In this document: piece by piece, positions 52,301-63,863 of the stretch
Layout of the letters: each line of letters begins with the position of its first letter
Numbering within the stretch: the first letter of the stretch is position 1
NCBI GenBank assembly: GCA_020086605.1
Contig: JACBWW010000093.1
Coordinates: 1,120,140 to 1,184,139, forward strand
DNA: 64,000 nucleotides
Direction: 5' to 3'
Origin: Lanius collurio
Taxonomy: Eukaryota > Chordata > Aves > Passeriformes > Laniidae
The notes under the pieces: model-generated
Databases searched by the model: none
The model's input: the letters and a program-made list of their open reading frames with translations, nothing else
What the model was told of the DNA's origin: nothing
Made by a program: the position numbers and the translations under genes

Positions 52301-55300
52301 AGTTAAAAAAACAAGCAAACAAAAAAAATCCACAAGTTCTGTAGGGCTGGGAAATGCCAAGTCAAGGCATGAAGTTTCCAAAAAGCTCACTACTTGCATC
52401 TCTTGGTGCAGACGAGGTAGCAGCATGAAACAATGCTGACAATTCCCGAGAATGATAAAGCTGTGTGGCCAGTGGATGAGTGCAAGTGTGAGTTACACCT
52501 GTCCCATGCAGGGGACCCTCCAAGTCCACAGCAGGTCAGGGCTCCACCATGGAAATGTCATCTGAAGTGGCTGCCAGCAGCCACAGGAAGGAGGGAGTCT
52601 CATGTACTCACCTGCCAGCACAGTCACTAATAATTGTAGAGGATATTAGATTATCCTCTACAGGCCTGTTAGAAAATCTGACTGGGTCTATCTTAAGCTC
52701 CTTCTGTGATCCAGAGGTTGGTGCAGGAGGATGGAAATGAGCAAGCGTGGACGCCACAACACAACAAGGGGGGGGAGGCTGAGTTACTGGGATGTGCAGT
52801 AGGGACCATCATGGCCACACACTGAGCAAGGAAATGCTGAGAGTTTTTGAGGTGCTTGGTGTTAAAGGTGCTTGCTCCCTCACTTCCCTCTAATGCTGAC
52901 ACCCAAGAGCAGCTCTGTGACTCTTTCTGCTGAGGATGGCGCTATGGAAAGCAGAACACATGGCCCCCTCCACACGGGGCCAGTCTTTTCCAGATCAGCA
53001 AAGACCTCATGGCCCTGTTTACAAGCTGGGCTGGTGGAGAAGGTGCCCAGCCTGTGCAATTTTGCCCCAGCAGGCTCCTGATTCTGCTTTCCTGCTTCAA
53101 GCCCTGCTTGAATCCCAAGTGGCAGGAAACCTGGCAGCTCCCAGAGGCCATCCCTGCCTGCTGGGGGCTGGGGTAGCTAAAAGCAGCCTGCAGGAGGGAA
53201 GTGGTTTGAAGGGCAATGTTTGCCAGTGATGAACACACAGCCACGCTGTGGGAGCACTGTGGCAGATGGAGCTGGCAGCCAAGTGCCTGTCCTGCTTGTT
53301 TTGGCTGACTTCAGAGACCTCTGGCTTTTCCTAGTAGCACTTGGATATGCTGGTACTCAGGAGACCTGACCAGGCACATTCAGACAACGCTGAAAATATC
53401 TTCCTTGCCTGCAACAGTGGCAAAGGGGAGCCAACAGCTGGACTCCCTGAGAGACAGGGACTAGGCTGCAGAGGGATGGTGGTTTTGCTTGGGCTTGTTC
53501 TCTGTCAGCCAAAAATGCATCCTGTGGAGCCACTGCTATGGCACATTTAAAGGTACCCCAGATGGGCAGCAGGTCTCAGCTATAAAGGGAATAAGAGGTT
53601 CAGTCTCCTTGCTTTCTGCAAGGCTGAACATGGGTCCCAGCTGAATATGGGCTCCCCCAGCCCTTGCCTCCTAACCTGTTGGGCTGGTGTCATGGCAGGT
53701 ACCTGGCAAAGCTGTCTTCAGTGGGGAGCATCTCCGAGGAGGAGACCTGCGAGAAGCTGAAGGGCTTGATCCAGCGCCAGGTGCAGATGTGCAAGAGGAA
53801 CCTGGAGGTGATGGACTCGGTGCGACGCGGAGCCCAGCTGGCCATCGAGGAGTGCCAGTACCAGTTCCGAAACCGCCGCTGGAACTGCTCCACACTGGAC
53901 ACCCTGCCTGTCTTCGGCAAGGTGGTGACGCAAGGTGAGCTGGAAGGACGTGTGTCTGGGTGGTGCTGCTGGGGGAATGGCTGTAAAAGCAGTCTGGTGG
54001 ACTGCAGATGGGATTTTGCCTGCTTGCCCCGATCTGGTGGCTGGGGAGGGTCAGGAATGGCCCATCCAGTGTTGGATCCCGGGGCAGATGGGTCCCTGTG
54101 CACTTCAGCAGGGCTCTTTTCACTGTGTTGGGTACAGCATATCCAGACTCCTGCTGCTCCTCAGCTCCCCTGAACCTTTTTCACACGCATTGACAAGGAC
54201 ATGCCAAGACTGAAAAGAGGTCCTAAAGTCACCCTGTAGTCTCACCTCTTCCCCACCAAGTCCAGGAGCTCCACTCCCCAAAGCCATTTACTCAGTCTCT
54301 TTCTGAGCAGTGCTGAAGTGGTGGCTGCTGCCAGGCTGTCATGTGGCCACTCTCAAGCAGAGCATCAATGGGCACCATCAAGAGGATTGCTCAGTGCTAC
54401 CTGGCATGGGAAGAACACATGGCAGCATCATTACCCAGGGCTGCACATGGCCAGGGCAGCCCCCAGCCCCTGTGATTCCAGCTGCACCCCAATTTCCCAG
54501 AAGCACAGGACTGTAATCAAACCAGAGCACTGGAGTGAGGATACAGAGGGGAAAACCCCTCTGCAACCCCTTAAGATCACTGAAGCATCCCTTACCTCCT
54601 CTCAGCTGCTATCTCTGAGGCACTAGCTCACCTCCTATCCCAGGACCCCTAGACCAAAGCATCCTCCTGGCTCCTTATTTGACTTTCTTCCCCTCAATGC
54701 AGGGGTGAAGATCTCTTCTTGTGAAGGTTCAGGGACTGGAAATACCAGAAATACCAGAAACTAAAAGTCGTCTCTTTTTAGGCAGCCACAGCACAAACCG
54801 ACCAACATGATCCTACTATTAGCCTCGATTAACTTGGAGGCGGTTCAGTCCCCACACTGGCTGCGTCCTCCCCAGCCACTGCCAGCTGGGCCACCAAAGT
54901 CTGGGATGCGACCACCAAAGTAGCTGCCCTCTCTCTGACCAGCAAGCTGGGTGATGCCTGCTCACAAGCCATCCTCCCTCTAGCCCTCCTTGCTCAGAAA
55001 TGGAGGGTTTGTGTCCTCAACCAGCCTTGGAGGATAGTGGGAATTTTGTGAGTTGCTAGAGCTGATTCCTGTCCCTGCTGCTCTGTGTGTTCACAGCCAG
55101 GGATGTGTCCAACTTCCCAAACAAGTTTTTCCCAACCATGTGGCACCACATAGGTAGACACAAGAACTGGGACTGGACTGCACTCTGGACACCACTGGAG
55201 TTTTGTGAGGTGCTTTGGGAGCTGAATAGGGGTTTGCAGGGTAGTTTGGGAGGCATTGGGAGCTATAGGACCCTGTGAAAGAGGATGGCAAGGATCTGCA

Positions 55301-57233
55301 GCTGCAGGAAATGTTCCTGGACATGGAAAGCAGACAGCTATTTTGGATGCAGGAAAGATTTCATGGCAGAGGTGCCCTGCAAGCACAAGGCAAGACAGTC
55401 TTCCATATAAGCTCTGGAGAGCTCTGCCTGCATTGGTAGTGCAGCCTCTGTCTCTCCTGTTGCCAGGTTTTATCATTCATGTTTTTAATATTGTGGGGCA
55501 GTTCCCAGCTTATTCACTATTGCAAGAATGGGCCCTCACTGCTGCAAAACATCTCCCAGCACTGAGGGGTCTCTGATGAGTCAGGTCTGGGCTTGACACT
55601 AAGCAAACAGCATCCCTGGTGGTGGGGACAATGGGAGTTCTGCATGGGCTCTCTCATCTTAGGAGGAAGTGACAGAGCAAAGGGTTTAGCCTGATAGCTC
55701 TTTATTGCATGTTTTGCCAAGAGCCATTTTCAGATCAGCTTTTCAGGGGGGTTTATGTACCACACCAGTGTTAAGACGGGAGAGGAGAAGAGACACACAT
55801 GGCAGGCCACTGAGGGCCTTTGGCCACTGGGCTGCATACCCTCCAGAATTCCCACTCGTGTTGCCTCGGACTTGCTGCCACATTTGCCACCATGGTTTGT
55901 GCCATTTCAGGGACGCGGGAGGCAGCGTTCGTCTATGCCATCTCTTCAGCAGGGGTGGCCTTTGCTGTGACCCGCGCCTGCAGCAGTGGTGAGCTGGACA
56001 AGTGTGGATGTGACCGCACAGTGCAGGGGGGCAGCCCACAGGGTGAGTGTCTGAACAGGGGACAGCTGCAGCTGCGTGGGGACGCGAAGTAGCCAAAATA
56101 CCTGCAATTCAGACCCACTCTCTGGAGCCATCCAGAAAGGAGGGAAAAGTTTAAAAAACCAAAATTCTGGTTAGTCCATGAATGCCTCAAAAAGGCATCT
56201 GGGTGCATCACCCACACGATAGAAAGCATCTTGTCCATGTGTCCCCCAGGGCCACACTCCCTATCTTCCCCAATCCCCCATGGGGCCCAGAGTAGTAGGC
56301 AGCAAGACAGAGAGGGGGCAGGCCAGCTGGATTTTAGGAAGGGCAGGGCTGGAGAGTGCAAGCACTACAGGATGGCAGTACCTGTCTCATCTGTGCTCTC
56401 TGTCTCAGGCTTCCAGTGGTCGGGCTGCTCTGATAACATCGCCTACGGCGTGGCCTTCTCACAGTCCTTCGTTGACATCCGCGAGAGGAGCAAAGGGGCC
56501 TCTTCCAACAGAGCGTTAATGAACCTCCACAACAACGAGGCAGGGAGGAAGGTAATGGCAAGGAGGAAACCTAGGCAGTTGGTGCGGCTCTGCAGCATCC
56601 CAGCCAGGCTCTGCAGCCACAGCTTGAGCCATTTAGGCTTCTAATTCCGTACTCACCCAGCAGTGTTTTCTGCACAGCCCTCCCAGGCCCCATCCATTGC
56701 ACCCTCCCTGCTGTGTCCATCCTGTGCTGACCATCCCATCTTGTTCCTTGTGTCTGTTCCTCCAGGCAATCCTGAACAACATGCGGGTGGAATGTAAGTG
56801 TCACGGTGTGTCAGGCTCGTGTGAGTTCAAGACATGCTGGAAAGCTATGCCCCCCTTCCGCAAAGTGGGCAACGTCCTGAAGGAGAAATTTGACGGTGCC
56901 ACAGAGGTTGAACAGAGCGAGATTGGATCCACCAAAGTGCTGGTGCCTAAAAACTCCCAGTTCAAGCCACACACAGACGAGGACCTCGTCTACCTAGACT
57001 CCAGTCCCGACTTCTGTGACCACGACCTCAAGAACGGGGTCCTGGGCACCAGTGGGCGGCAGTGCAATAAGACCTCCAAGGCCATTGATGGCTGCGAGCT
57101 GATGTGCTGCGGCCGTGGTTTTCACACGGACGAAGTGGAGGTTGTGGAAAGGTGCAGCTGCAAATTCCACTGGTGCTGCTCTGTCAAGTGCAAACCCTGC
57201 CATCGGGTGGTGGAGATCCACACGTGCCGGTGA
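42685..57233 (+). CDS. WNT4: WNT4, secreted Wnt ligand, five coding exons, complete
   Basis: Secreted lipid-modified Wnt ligand. The family binds Frizzled receptors, and WNT4 is known for roles in kidney tubule, female gonad/Mullerian duct and adrenal development. Join 42685-42761, 53699-53934, 55911-56042, 56409-56551 and 56766-57233: all introns are GT-AG, phases are compatible, and the product is 351 residues, the usual WNT4 length. Residues 1-22 form a hydrophobic signal peptide. Sequons are N88-C-S and N297-K-T. The Wnt signature [10 protein letters not shown] spans residues 206-215, with the palmitoleoylation serine at S212. The protein has 24 cysteines and ends in the Cys-rich block 306-350 (HTCR terminus). 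Exon 5 encodes the signature and the whole C-terminal domain. The start ATG opens the signal peptide and has purines at -3 and +4. No frameshift or missing key residue is seen. Assignment to WNT4 rather than another Wnt rests on length and recognition of the sequence; an alignment would settle it. Confidence 0.97.
44560..44700 (+). promoter_or_regulatory. WNT4: candidate intron-1 regulatory block
   Basis: An AT-rich island in GC-rich intron DNA with GGATTA (OTX/PITX-type), CATTGTTT and ATCAAAAACAAAGG at 44649-44662 (overlapping SOX and TCF/LEF-like cores). Motifs are short and the call is inferential. Confidence 0.25.
44912..44931. repeat. T20 homopolymer
   Basis: Twenty consecutive T in WNT4 intron 1. 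Confidence 0.95.
49154..49201. repeat. perfect 15-bp inverted repeat, 18-base loop
   Basis: Arms ccctgcatgcatctg (49154-49168) and cagatgcatgcaggg (49187-49201). The stem does not extend beyond the arms, so a microRNA precursor is unlikely. Lies in WNT4 intron 1. Confidence 0.9.
52635..52662. repeat. perfect 11-bp inverted repeat, 6-base loop
   Basis: Arms tgtagaggata (52635-52645) and tatcctctaca (52652-52662), in WNT4 intron 1, about 1 kb before exon 2. Confidence 0.9.
53699..53934 (+). CDS. WNT4: WNT4 coding exon 2
   Basis: 236 bases from acceptor ggcAG|g to donor caag|GTGAGC. It completes the split Leu codon and encodes [10 protein letters not shown] through VVTQ, plus the first base of a Gly codon. 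It holds cysteines C43, C57, C78 and C89 and the glycosylation sequon N88-C-S. The frame is open for about 35 bases upstream with an ATG at 53664, but that ATG lies in the intron before the acceptor and is not the gene start. Confidence 0.96.
53935..55910 (+). other. WNT4: WNT4 intron 2
   Basis: GTGAGC...TTTCAG intron of 1976 bases with phase 1 on both sides. No coding, RNA or repeat feature was recognised in it. Confidence 0.93.
55911..56042 (+). CDS. WNT4: WNT4 coding exon 3
   Basis: 132 bases from acceptor ttcAG|gg to donor cagg|GTGAGT. It encodes [20 protein letters not shown] and the following [16 protein letters not shown] segment, typical of the central helical part of the Wnt N-terminal domain. 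Both junctions fall after the first base of a Gly codon. Confidence 0.96.
56043..56408 (+). other. WNT4: WNT4 intron 3
   Basis: GTGAGT...TCTCAG intron of 366 bases, phase 1. Nothing else was recognised. The following intron 4 (56552-56765, 214 bases, GTAATG...CTCCAG, phase 0) is likewise empty. Confidence 0.93.
56409..56551 (+). CDS. WNT4: WNT4 coding exon 4
   Basis: 143 bases from acceptor ctcAG|gc to donor aag|GTAATG. It encodes [20 protein letters not shown] through NNEAGRK and ends in phase 0 at residue 196. The W-S-G-C-S-D-N motif is a Wnt family hallmark. Confidence 0.96.
56766..57233 (+). CDS. WNT4: WNT4 coding exon 5 with stop codon
   Basis: 468 bases from acceptor tccAG|gca to TGA at 57231-57233, encoding residues 197-351. 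It holds the Wnt signature with acylated Ser212, the linker, the sequon N297-K-T and the C-terminal Cys-rich domain ([11 protein letters not shown] and [11 protein letters not shown]), whose tip contacts Frizzled. Confidence 0.97.
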
Positions 57234-59580
57234 TGCATGGGGGAGAGCACCCACCTGTACCCTTTTTAACTGACCCTGCTTCTCCCTTGCCCCACAGCCA
57301 GGACTGAGGAAGTGACCAGATGCTGCAGGGAGAGCACACCTCTTTACAGAGACAGAACCACAGAGGAAAAACAGATTTTAAAGAAAAAAATATTTAAAGT
57401 TAAAAAAACCTGATCATTGTTGGCGTTTTTTAATTTTGTTTTGTCTCCTTTGCTGTATTTCTTGCTGAAGCCAGAGCCCCTTGGTGTCCTGTGCCAGCAG
57501 GCACGTTTGCTCCCTGGCTGGCTGGGGACCTGTGTGATGCCAGCTCCTGTCGGATGGGCTCCTGCTCCCTCTGGAGCACTGCAGATAAGAAGTGTTTAAG
57601 ACAAGGGTAGTGAAGAAATTGAAATCTTCTATCGCTTTGTTTGGGGCACGTGCTGAGCACCCTGGACCACCGCTGGCTGACCCTCCCTGGCTAAGCCTCA
57701 GGAAGGGTAGAAGCACAGCCAGCCTGTGCAGCCAGGTGCATGGCAAGTGACAGGCAGGTGGTGACAAGGGTGGCACTGTCCTCCAAGAGTTAAGTTCCAC
57801 GTGGAACCCAGCAAGGGTGATCAGTTTATGAGGGCAATGTGGGACACTTCTGCACCTCCTTGTTGTGGGATGCTCGAAGGCCTCCTGGGCCATGGATGGA
57901 TTTTGGAGCAGCTCCAGTGCCTGCTCTGATTTACAGAAGCTCCTCACTGGCTTCCTAGGGCTATTGGGGGACACAGTGGTCCCACCATGCTCCCTTTCCC
58001 CCATCTCTTCCCCAGTACCTGGTTCCACTGGAGACAGCAAAGGGCAGTGATACCTGCAATCCACTGACTCTTAATGGAGCTGGGAGCTGATGGGAGAAAA
58101 TCCAAATTGATTTCTTCCGTCCCATAATTGCCCCCACCCTGCATGCATCCCACAACAGATCTCCTCTTTCTCCCCCACATGCTTGTTCTCCTCACTCAGG
58201 AAGGTGCTTGGGGACAGTCACCATCCTGCTGAATGCTGAGAAAAACAAAAGTATACAGTGGAGCAATTGTTGGGGGTGGAGGAATGCTGGTGTTCTGCCA
58301 CTGTCGCTGTCTCACCCTTAGGAAGGCACGAGAGAAGGACTCGGCCAGAGGGATGCTGCCATGTGTGCCTGGTCACAGAGATTTAGTGCAGCAGGGCCCC
58401 AGCTGTCCTGTCCTGCTCCCTGGGACACTGCCATGAGGATAAGATGCTGTCCTGCCCACTGTGGCTTCCCTCTGCCTAGAACTCAGTGCAGTGTCCTTGC
58501 CGTTGGGCTGCAGTACGAAATATTTGGAGAACTAATAAGCAGAGGGGCACTGTGAGGGGAGGTGGAAAGTGAACCAGTTCCTCTCTCCCTCACCCAGTGG
58601 TCTATGAGTCAAGAAGTAAAAGGGAGGCAAAGAAAAACCTCAAAATGGCACCTTAAGCAAACAGGCGAGAAGTCAGCATTGCTGAGCCCTCCTGTGTAGG
58701 AGGGAGCTCTCTGCATGGTCCAAGAAAGCCCAGAGCTGTGGCCATTATCGTCCCAGCTGAAGGAGGGGGTTCCTGCAAAACCTGCAGTCTTGTTTTGCTT
58801 CCTTGAGAGGGGAAAGGTTGGGGGAATGCACAGACCTATGTGAAATCCCATCTGTGCCATGGCAGTGATGGGCTGGAGGAGAGCCTGTGGTCGCTGGAAG
58901 ATCTCCAGACACTGTCTGCTGACAACTGACTTGAAGCAGTGCAGGGCAAGGGAGGTTTGCATCAGGGTAACCCCCAGCACACCCAAGCTGCCTCCCTCCT
59001 GCCTGCTCAGCACTAGCTCAAACCTCCAGCAATATGTGCCAGGTGATGGGGAGGAACATCCTAGGTAGGCCCTGAGGTAGAGCACCATGGATTGATGCAT
59101 TTCAGTGCAAATGAGAGATCTGCACACCAGGGCAGGGTTTGCCTCTCTCAGTTGCCCAAGGGTGCAGCATTAAATCCCCAGGGCAGGAATCTAAGCTTTG
59201 CCTCCCCTGGTTCCATCTCCAGTCCCCCAAGGCTGCAAATCTTTAAATACCTTAGAGACTGTTATTCCTCTTCCCAGCTCATGCAGAGGAGGTCACAGAC
59301 CTCAGGCCATTGGCCAAGTCTTCTGCTCCTTGTCCATCTAGGATGAGGGCCAAAGCTGAACAAGACAATCCAAATCAGTGTGGAGATAATCTCTGCACAT
59401 GGGATTTTTTCAAGCTGCAATGAAAGCTAAGCCCTGCAAATGCCACCCAGGGATAGTTTGGTTCTGCAGCACTCTGGTTCTTCTCATAACTGTAAATTTC
59501 AACACCAGAGGGGGGAGGGGTAGAAATGCATTTTCATATTTACTTTGTCTATTAAATAATGACTTTGTGCTGAACAAGCC
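57234..59580 (+). other. WNT4: WNT4 3' UTR (3' limit inferred)
   Basis: Non-coding sequence after the TGA. An AU-rich block at about 57360-57440 (repeated A runs, TATTTAAAG, TTTTTTAATTTTG) resembles a 3' UTR instability or binding region. No canonical AATAAA occurs before 59.6 kb. The first plausible signal is ATTAAA at 59551, which gives a UTR of about 2.3 kb. The start is certain; the end is inference. Confidence 0.55.
59551..59556 (+). terminator. WNT4: candidate WNT4 poly(A) signal ATTAAA
   Basis: ATTAAA is the commonest variant of the poly(A) hexamer. It sits in an AT-rich stretch and is followed within 20-60 bases by T-rich and GT-containing sequence. The next canonical AATAAA on this strand is at 61969-61974, about 2.4 kb further, and is the main alternative. 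Confidence 0.45.
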
Positions 59581-61023
59581 ATGGGGTTTTCCTGTCCTGA
59601 AATCATCTCTACTGGTCTCTGTAAAACCATAACGTGCTGCAAACCTCTCATGGTTGCTGGTCACCTCCCAAGAATCCTTAGCTGGTCAGAGAAGTGCCCA
59701 CGTGGTGCCTCCGGATAATGCAAAGGGAACCCCACAGCTCTCTTTGTCCCTCCTCCAGTCTCTCCTCAGGAGGTGCTGGTGTTTGGACCACAGGCTGCAT
59801 CCCTGTTTTCCCATCAGTGGAAGCTTCACAAGCCTTAACCACTTGACACACTACTGGCTTAAGAGGCAACTTATTTCAGATTTCGGTAAATCTGTGACTT
59901 CCTCCTGTAGAGAGGACATCAATATCCATCTGCTTAGAACAGTGCTCCCCTGCCCTGTCCACAGCCAAGGAGCCACAGCTACCTTGTGTGCTGCTGGAAG
60001 CATCCTACCAGTGGGCTCAACGTGCATTTGAGCTGGGATGGGGCAAAAACTGCCCCTAGATGCCAAGTCAGGGACCTGCTGCCTTTTACCTCCATCCCTG
60101 TGCTGCAGTTTGCTGGATTTGGAGGGGATGCAGTGCCAGATACCGAGGTGCGCTCCAAGCTGCCCACAGCCAGTGCATTTTGTTTGTCCCTTTTCCTTCC
60201 CCCAAGCTGGGAGTATTGGCTGCATCCTTTTCACACTTCCCTACAGTCTGGAGCTTCTTGCTTCAGCAGAGGTTGCTGCTGGGTCCAGCTGTACACTCTG
60301 CCTTGTCTCTTTTCTTTAGCTGTAGCTCTCCATTTATGTGCTCTCAAAGTTCACCTTTCCATAGGCCCATGGTAAAACCAGTATCTTGTTTCCCTTCAGC
60401 CTCTATGGTGACAGGGGTTGAAGGATATTTTGTTAAGTTTAACTTGTTGCAGAAAGAGGATGGTAGGATGGGAGAAAATGATGCCTGAGCCTCCCAAAAA
60501 TCCTTACTTCCAACAGCTCCTCTCTTCCCCTGGTGGATCCCACTCCTCCAGCACTTCTTTTTCCCACTCCAGCTTCAGTCTCAGGTGAGGAACTGTCTCC
60601 AGTGAAAAAAAAGATGCCTCGCTCTTCTGCTGAAACAAGGTGTAGGGAGACACTGGCTTCTCTGTGACCATAGACAGAGCAAGGTATTTGTGTTCCCCTC
60701 TTCCAATGCCCCCCACCTGCTCTGCCTGTCCCCTGCATCCCACACACATCAGACCACATCACACTATGCCTGTCCCCACCACTGCATCCTGTCACATGCT
60801 CGGCCCCATTCCAGCCCTACAGGCCCAGAACTAGGTCCTCATCCTCAGCCCCCCAAAACCTTCTCCCTTAGTAAGCTCATCCCTCCTTTGAGAACTCACA
60901 GGCTGACATCTCCACCCAGCCTCTCACCCTCATAAACTTTCCTGTATGTCCCAGTTCCAACTTGAGATCATCATGGCAAAAACAGGAAATCACCTCCAAG
61001 TCCTCTCCACCCTGCTCCAATGT

Positions 61024-61075
61024 CCCAAACTCCCAACTTTACCATCATTCCCCAAACTCCCAACTTTACCATCAT
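61024..61075 (+). repeat. two-copy tandem repeat, period 27 bp
   Basis: cccaaactcccaactttacc plus 'atcat' is repeated exactly at a 27-base spacing (61024 and 61051). The identity of the two copies suggests a recent slippage duplication. Confidence 0.92.
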
Positions 61076-61349
61076 GTTCTGCTTCTTCTGTTTTCTTCAC
61101 CCTTTCTACTGGAAAATCCACCCATGTGGCAGGTACCTTCAGCCTCAGTTATTTCAAGCTCTGGGCTTCACATTTCCCAACTCTGCATCCCAGACCCAAG
61201 CCTGGCACAGCCAAGCACATGGGCAGAGCTGGTATTTCTCTCCAGCTGTTTTGACCACATCACCCTCATGCCCTTTACTGGCCATGGACACTTCCATCAC
61301 TCCCAACTATCTCATTCTCCCTCCCTGTGCATGTTCAGCCTCACCCACT

Positions 61350-61510
61350 GCTCCTTGCAAAGCAATTAAATCACCGTGGGTGACATTAATGATGCTGACG
61401 GAGCATAAGTCAGCACTCACATCCTTTCCCTCCCTCACACCATCCGTGAACATTACAGAAAATCCTTTGCATATTCCTTCAGCAACGAGCATAGTAATTC
61501 TCCTTTATCT
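61350..61510. promoter_or_regulatory. candidate regulatory block with MAF-type half-sites
   Basis: TGCTGACGGAGCA at 61393-61405 differs from the 13-bp MAF palindrome only in two central bases. It is followed at 61409-61415 by a further GTCAGCA half-site. CATTAATGATG and TTTGCATATTCC (octamer-like and TEAD-like) lie nearby. The block is repeat-free. Function is inferred. Confidence 0.28.
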
Positions 61511-62624
61511 CCTTGTCTCCCTTTATCCACATGAGTTTACCAGCTGGCTGTAGGGAAGCAAGGTGATGGAGACAGCAGGAGAGTCTAGGACCACCAAAGA
61601 GTAATACTTCAAGGACAGAATGGTGTCTCACTGCATGGGCAGGTGAAAAAGAGGATCAGTTCTCCTTAGAGCTGCCACACCACAGTAATTGGGAATGATG
61701 GGCCTCACGTCAGTCTGGCACAGGAGAACCCATGCCGGGGTGACCATCACTTCCACCTGCACTTGCTGAAGATGTGGTGCCTTGGCCACACAGAGTGTCC
61801 TTCAGCAGCACAAGGCTACAGCACAAGGCCATGCTAAAGGACGGACACCCAGCAGAGAAGAGCCTTTGACAGCAGCATGATACCATGACAGCAGGAGGGC
61901 GCCCAGCCAGCGCTCCTCAGAGAGGCCTCCCAACCCTGACTGCCAAAATCCTGCTTTAAGCACAAGAAAATAAATTGTGCAACTTGCCTTGGACTGAATT
62001 GTAACACTCAGTGCAGGTGGAGGGGAGAAAGGGGCAGGAGCTGGGCTGAGGATCAGGCCCTGCATCACAGCGTTTAGGCTGGACCACAGTAACACCTGGT
62101 GCTTGAGCAGCACCTGCACCAGACTCTGCCCTTCTCATCCCTCACAGGTATGCCCAGGCTGTTTCTGCAGCCACCAAGCCACCAAGCTCCTACTCAGGGA
62201 CCCACAGATGCAGCCACATGCAAGCCTTGTGCCTGTGCTCAGTCCTCAGGATCTATGATCTCTCCAGACCCAGCAACACATTCCTTTTCCCATCCCAGAT
62301 CTGACTGCCAGTATTTCCTCAAGTGCATGTGCAAGGAGTGTTGGGTGAGCTCCATACCACTGTGGATCCCCAAACTGCTCTGGCAGTGCCTCAACACTAG
62401 ATGTTTGGTTCAAAGCAGCTAAATGATCCACCAGGATCCTCTCTTTCCAGCTCTTCATCACCACAAGTGAAAGCACAAATTGCAAGCCTTAATTAGAATC
62501 ATTTGCTTAGCAGCACAAAAAAATAACCCACCCCAAACCCCTCAGTGGCTGTTGAGCCTACCTGTCCCTCTCAGCTCTGGTCTAGGACAGTTGTTGCATT
62601 ATCACAGCCTTGCTCCTGTAATTT

Positions 62625-62735
62625 ACATGGGCAGATAGTGATAGGACCATGGGAAACAATTTTAAACTAAAAGAGGAGGGATTTAGATTGGATGTTAGGA
62701 AGAAATTCTTTACCCAGAGGGTTGTGAGTCTATTA
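62625..62735 (+). mobile_element. CR1 LINE fragment
   Basis: ggcagatagtgataggacca, caattttaaactaaaagagg and gatgttaggaagaaattctt match the CR1 3' region in the same order as 37690-37780. It breaks off near 62735, before the 3' terminus. Confidence 0.88.
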
Positions 62736-63863
62736 CAGCAAAGCTTAATAAGAAGAGGTTTTAAAATGCAATGGCCTGTCTCTTCAGGTGTCACAGCCTC
62801 CTGAGCTGGGGGTAGCTAAACTCAGTCCATGAAAAGGTCTCACCACCACCTCAAGCCTGTTCCAAAGGAAGACTATCAAGCAGGGTAGCAAAGCAGGCAA
62901 CCAGCAGGTAGGTAATCTGTCTTCACCACTGACTGTACTGTAATATAAGAACAGAAACTATGATGGCTGCTCACCTCTCACCTGTCTTATTATCCCCAGG
63001 TGCCCACAGGTGATCTCATAGAGGTACATGAACCACTGCCAGAACTATGTGCCTACTGCTTGCTCACCAAGTCAGAGTTCAACAGAGTGTGACTTCTTCC
63101 CTACAGCATAATCTGAGAATCCATCAGCTTCTCCAGCTCCCATCCTTTGGTCTGCAAGATGATTTTAACTACCTGCATGTACATCATTGTTTTGCTGGTT
63201 CAGAACCAAGAGATGCACAAACCCAGCACATGTCAAGGAACTGTCAGAAAAATTGCTGTGGCCAGGAAAGGATGTTAGAACCAGAAGTGCTCCTGCATCT
63301 TCCCACTCATCTACAGCTTCCACCAAAGACACCCAGGAGAGCACCACCTGACAGCATCAAATTTAGAGGCTCAGAATCTCCACTTTTCTGAAGGAGAGGA
63401 AGATGGCATATTGAAGTTTATCAGAAAACAGCTCTTGAACCCAAGAATTAGAACTTTCAAAAGGGAGTTTTCAGGCTGCTTCTGAAAAAAGACAGTCCAG
63501 GCATCTTGTTGTACTGCAGAATTGCTTGTTGAGCTACTGTCCAGGGAGGAAGTTGTGCAGAAAATTAAATGTAGAAGGGTTATAAAGGCCTTCAAACTGG
63601 GCTGTAAAACAAGATGTCCAAGAATGACCACAGAAATACAGAATATGTTCAAAGCAGTGCAGAGGGTCAAAGCACTGGTTATTATGTAGCTCGATTTGAA
63701 GAGTGAAAAACCAAGAAATTCTTGGGGGGAAAAAAAAAGGAACATCAGTATTCATGTGGCATCTCAGAGTTACCAGGGGTAACAAACCTTGCATAGACAA
63801 GCTCCATGAGGCCAACACAAAATGATGGTCTGCCTGCAGCCATGTTCAAGGAACCCATGAACA
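62736..63863. other. intergenic DNA
   Basis: No gene, RNA or repeat recognised. The longest minus-strand frame (63371-63745) is hydrophobic and Ser/Phe-rich and resembles no known protein. Confidence 0.55.

Larger units (their letters stand above)
42762..53698 (+). other. WNT4: WNT4 intron 1 (10.9 kb)
   Basis: GT-AG intron between the signal-peptide exon and exon 2. The first ~600 bases belong to the CpG island. The rest has no recognisable coding exon. Contents noted: a possible regulatory block at 44560-44700, a 20-base T run at 44912-44931, a 15-bp inverted repeat at 49154-49201 and an 11-bp inverted repeat at 52635-52662. No CR1 or LTR was recognised inside it, unlike the flanks. Confidence 0.9.
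59581..62624. other. downstream flank of WNT4, no gene recognised
   Basis: No exon on either strand could be recognised. In other vertebrates CDC42 lies convergent on this side, but none of its coding exons is seen. Contains a 27-bp tandem duplication (61024-61075), a candidate regulatory block (61350-61510) and AATAAA at 61969. Confidence 0.6.

Noticed and set aside
53664..53698. Upstream ATG continuing in frame into WNT4 exon 2
   Set aside because: It lies before a good splice acceptor (ggcAG at 53698), and the exon 1 junction restores the conserved NWLYLAKL sequence.
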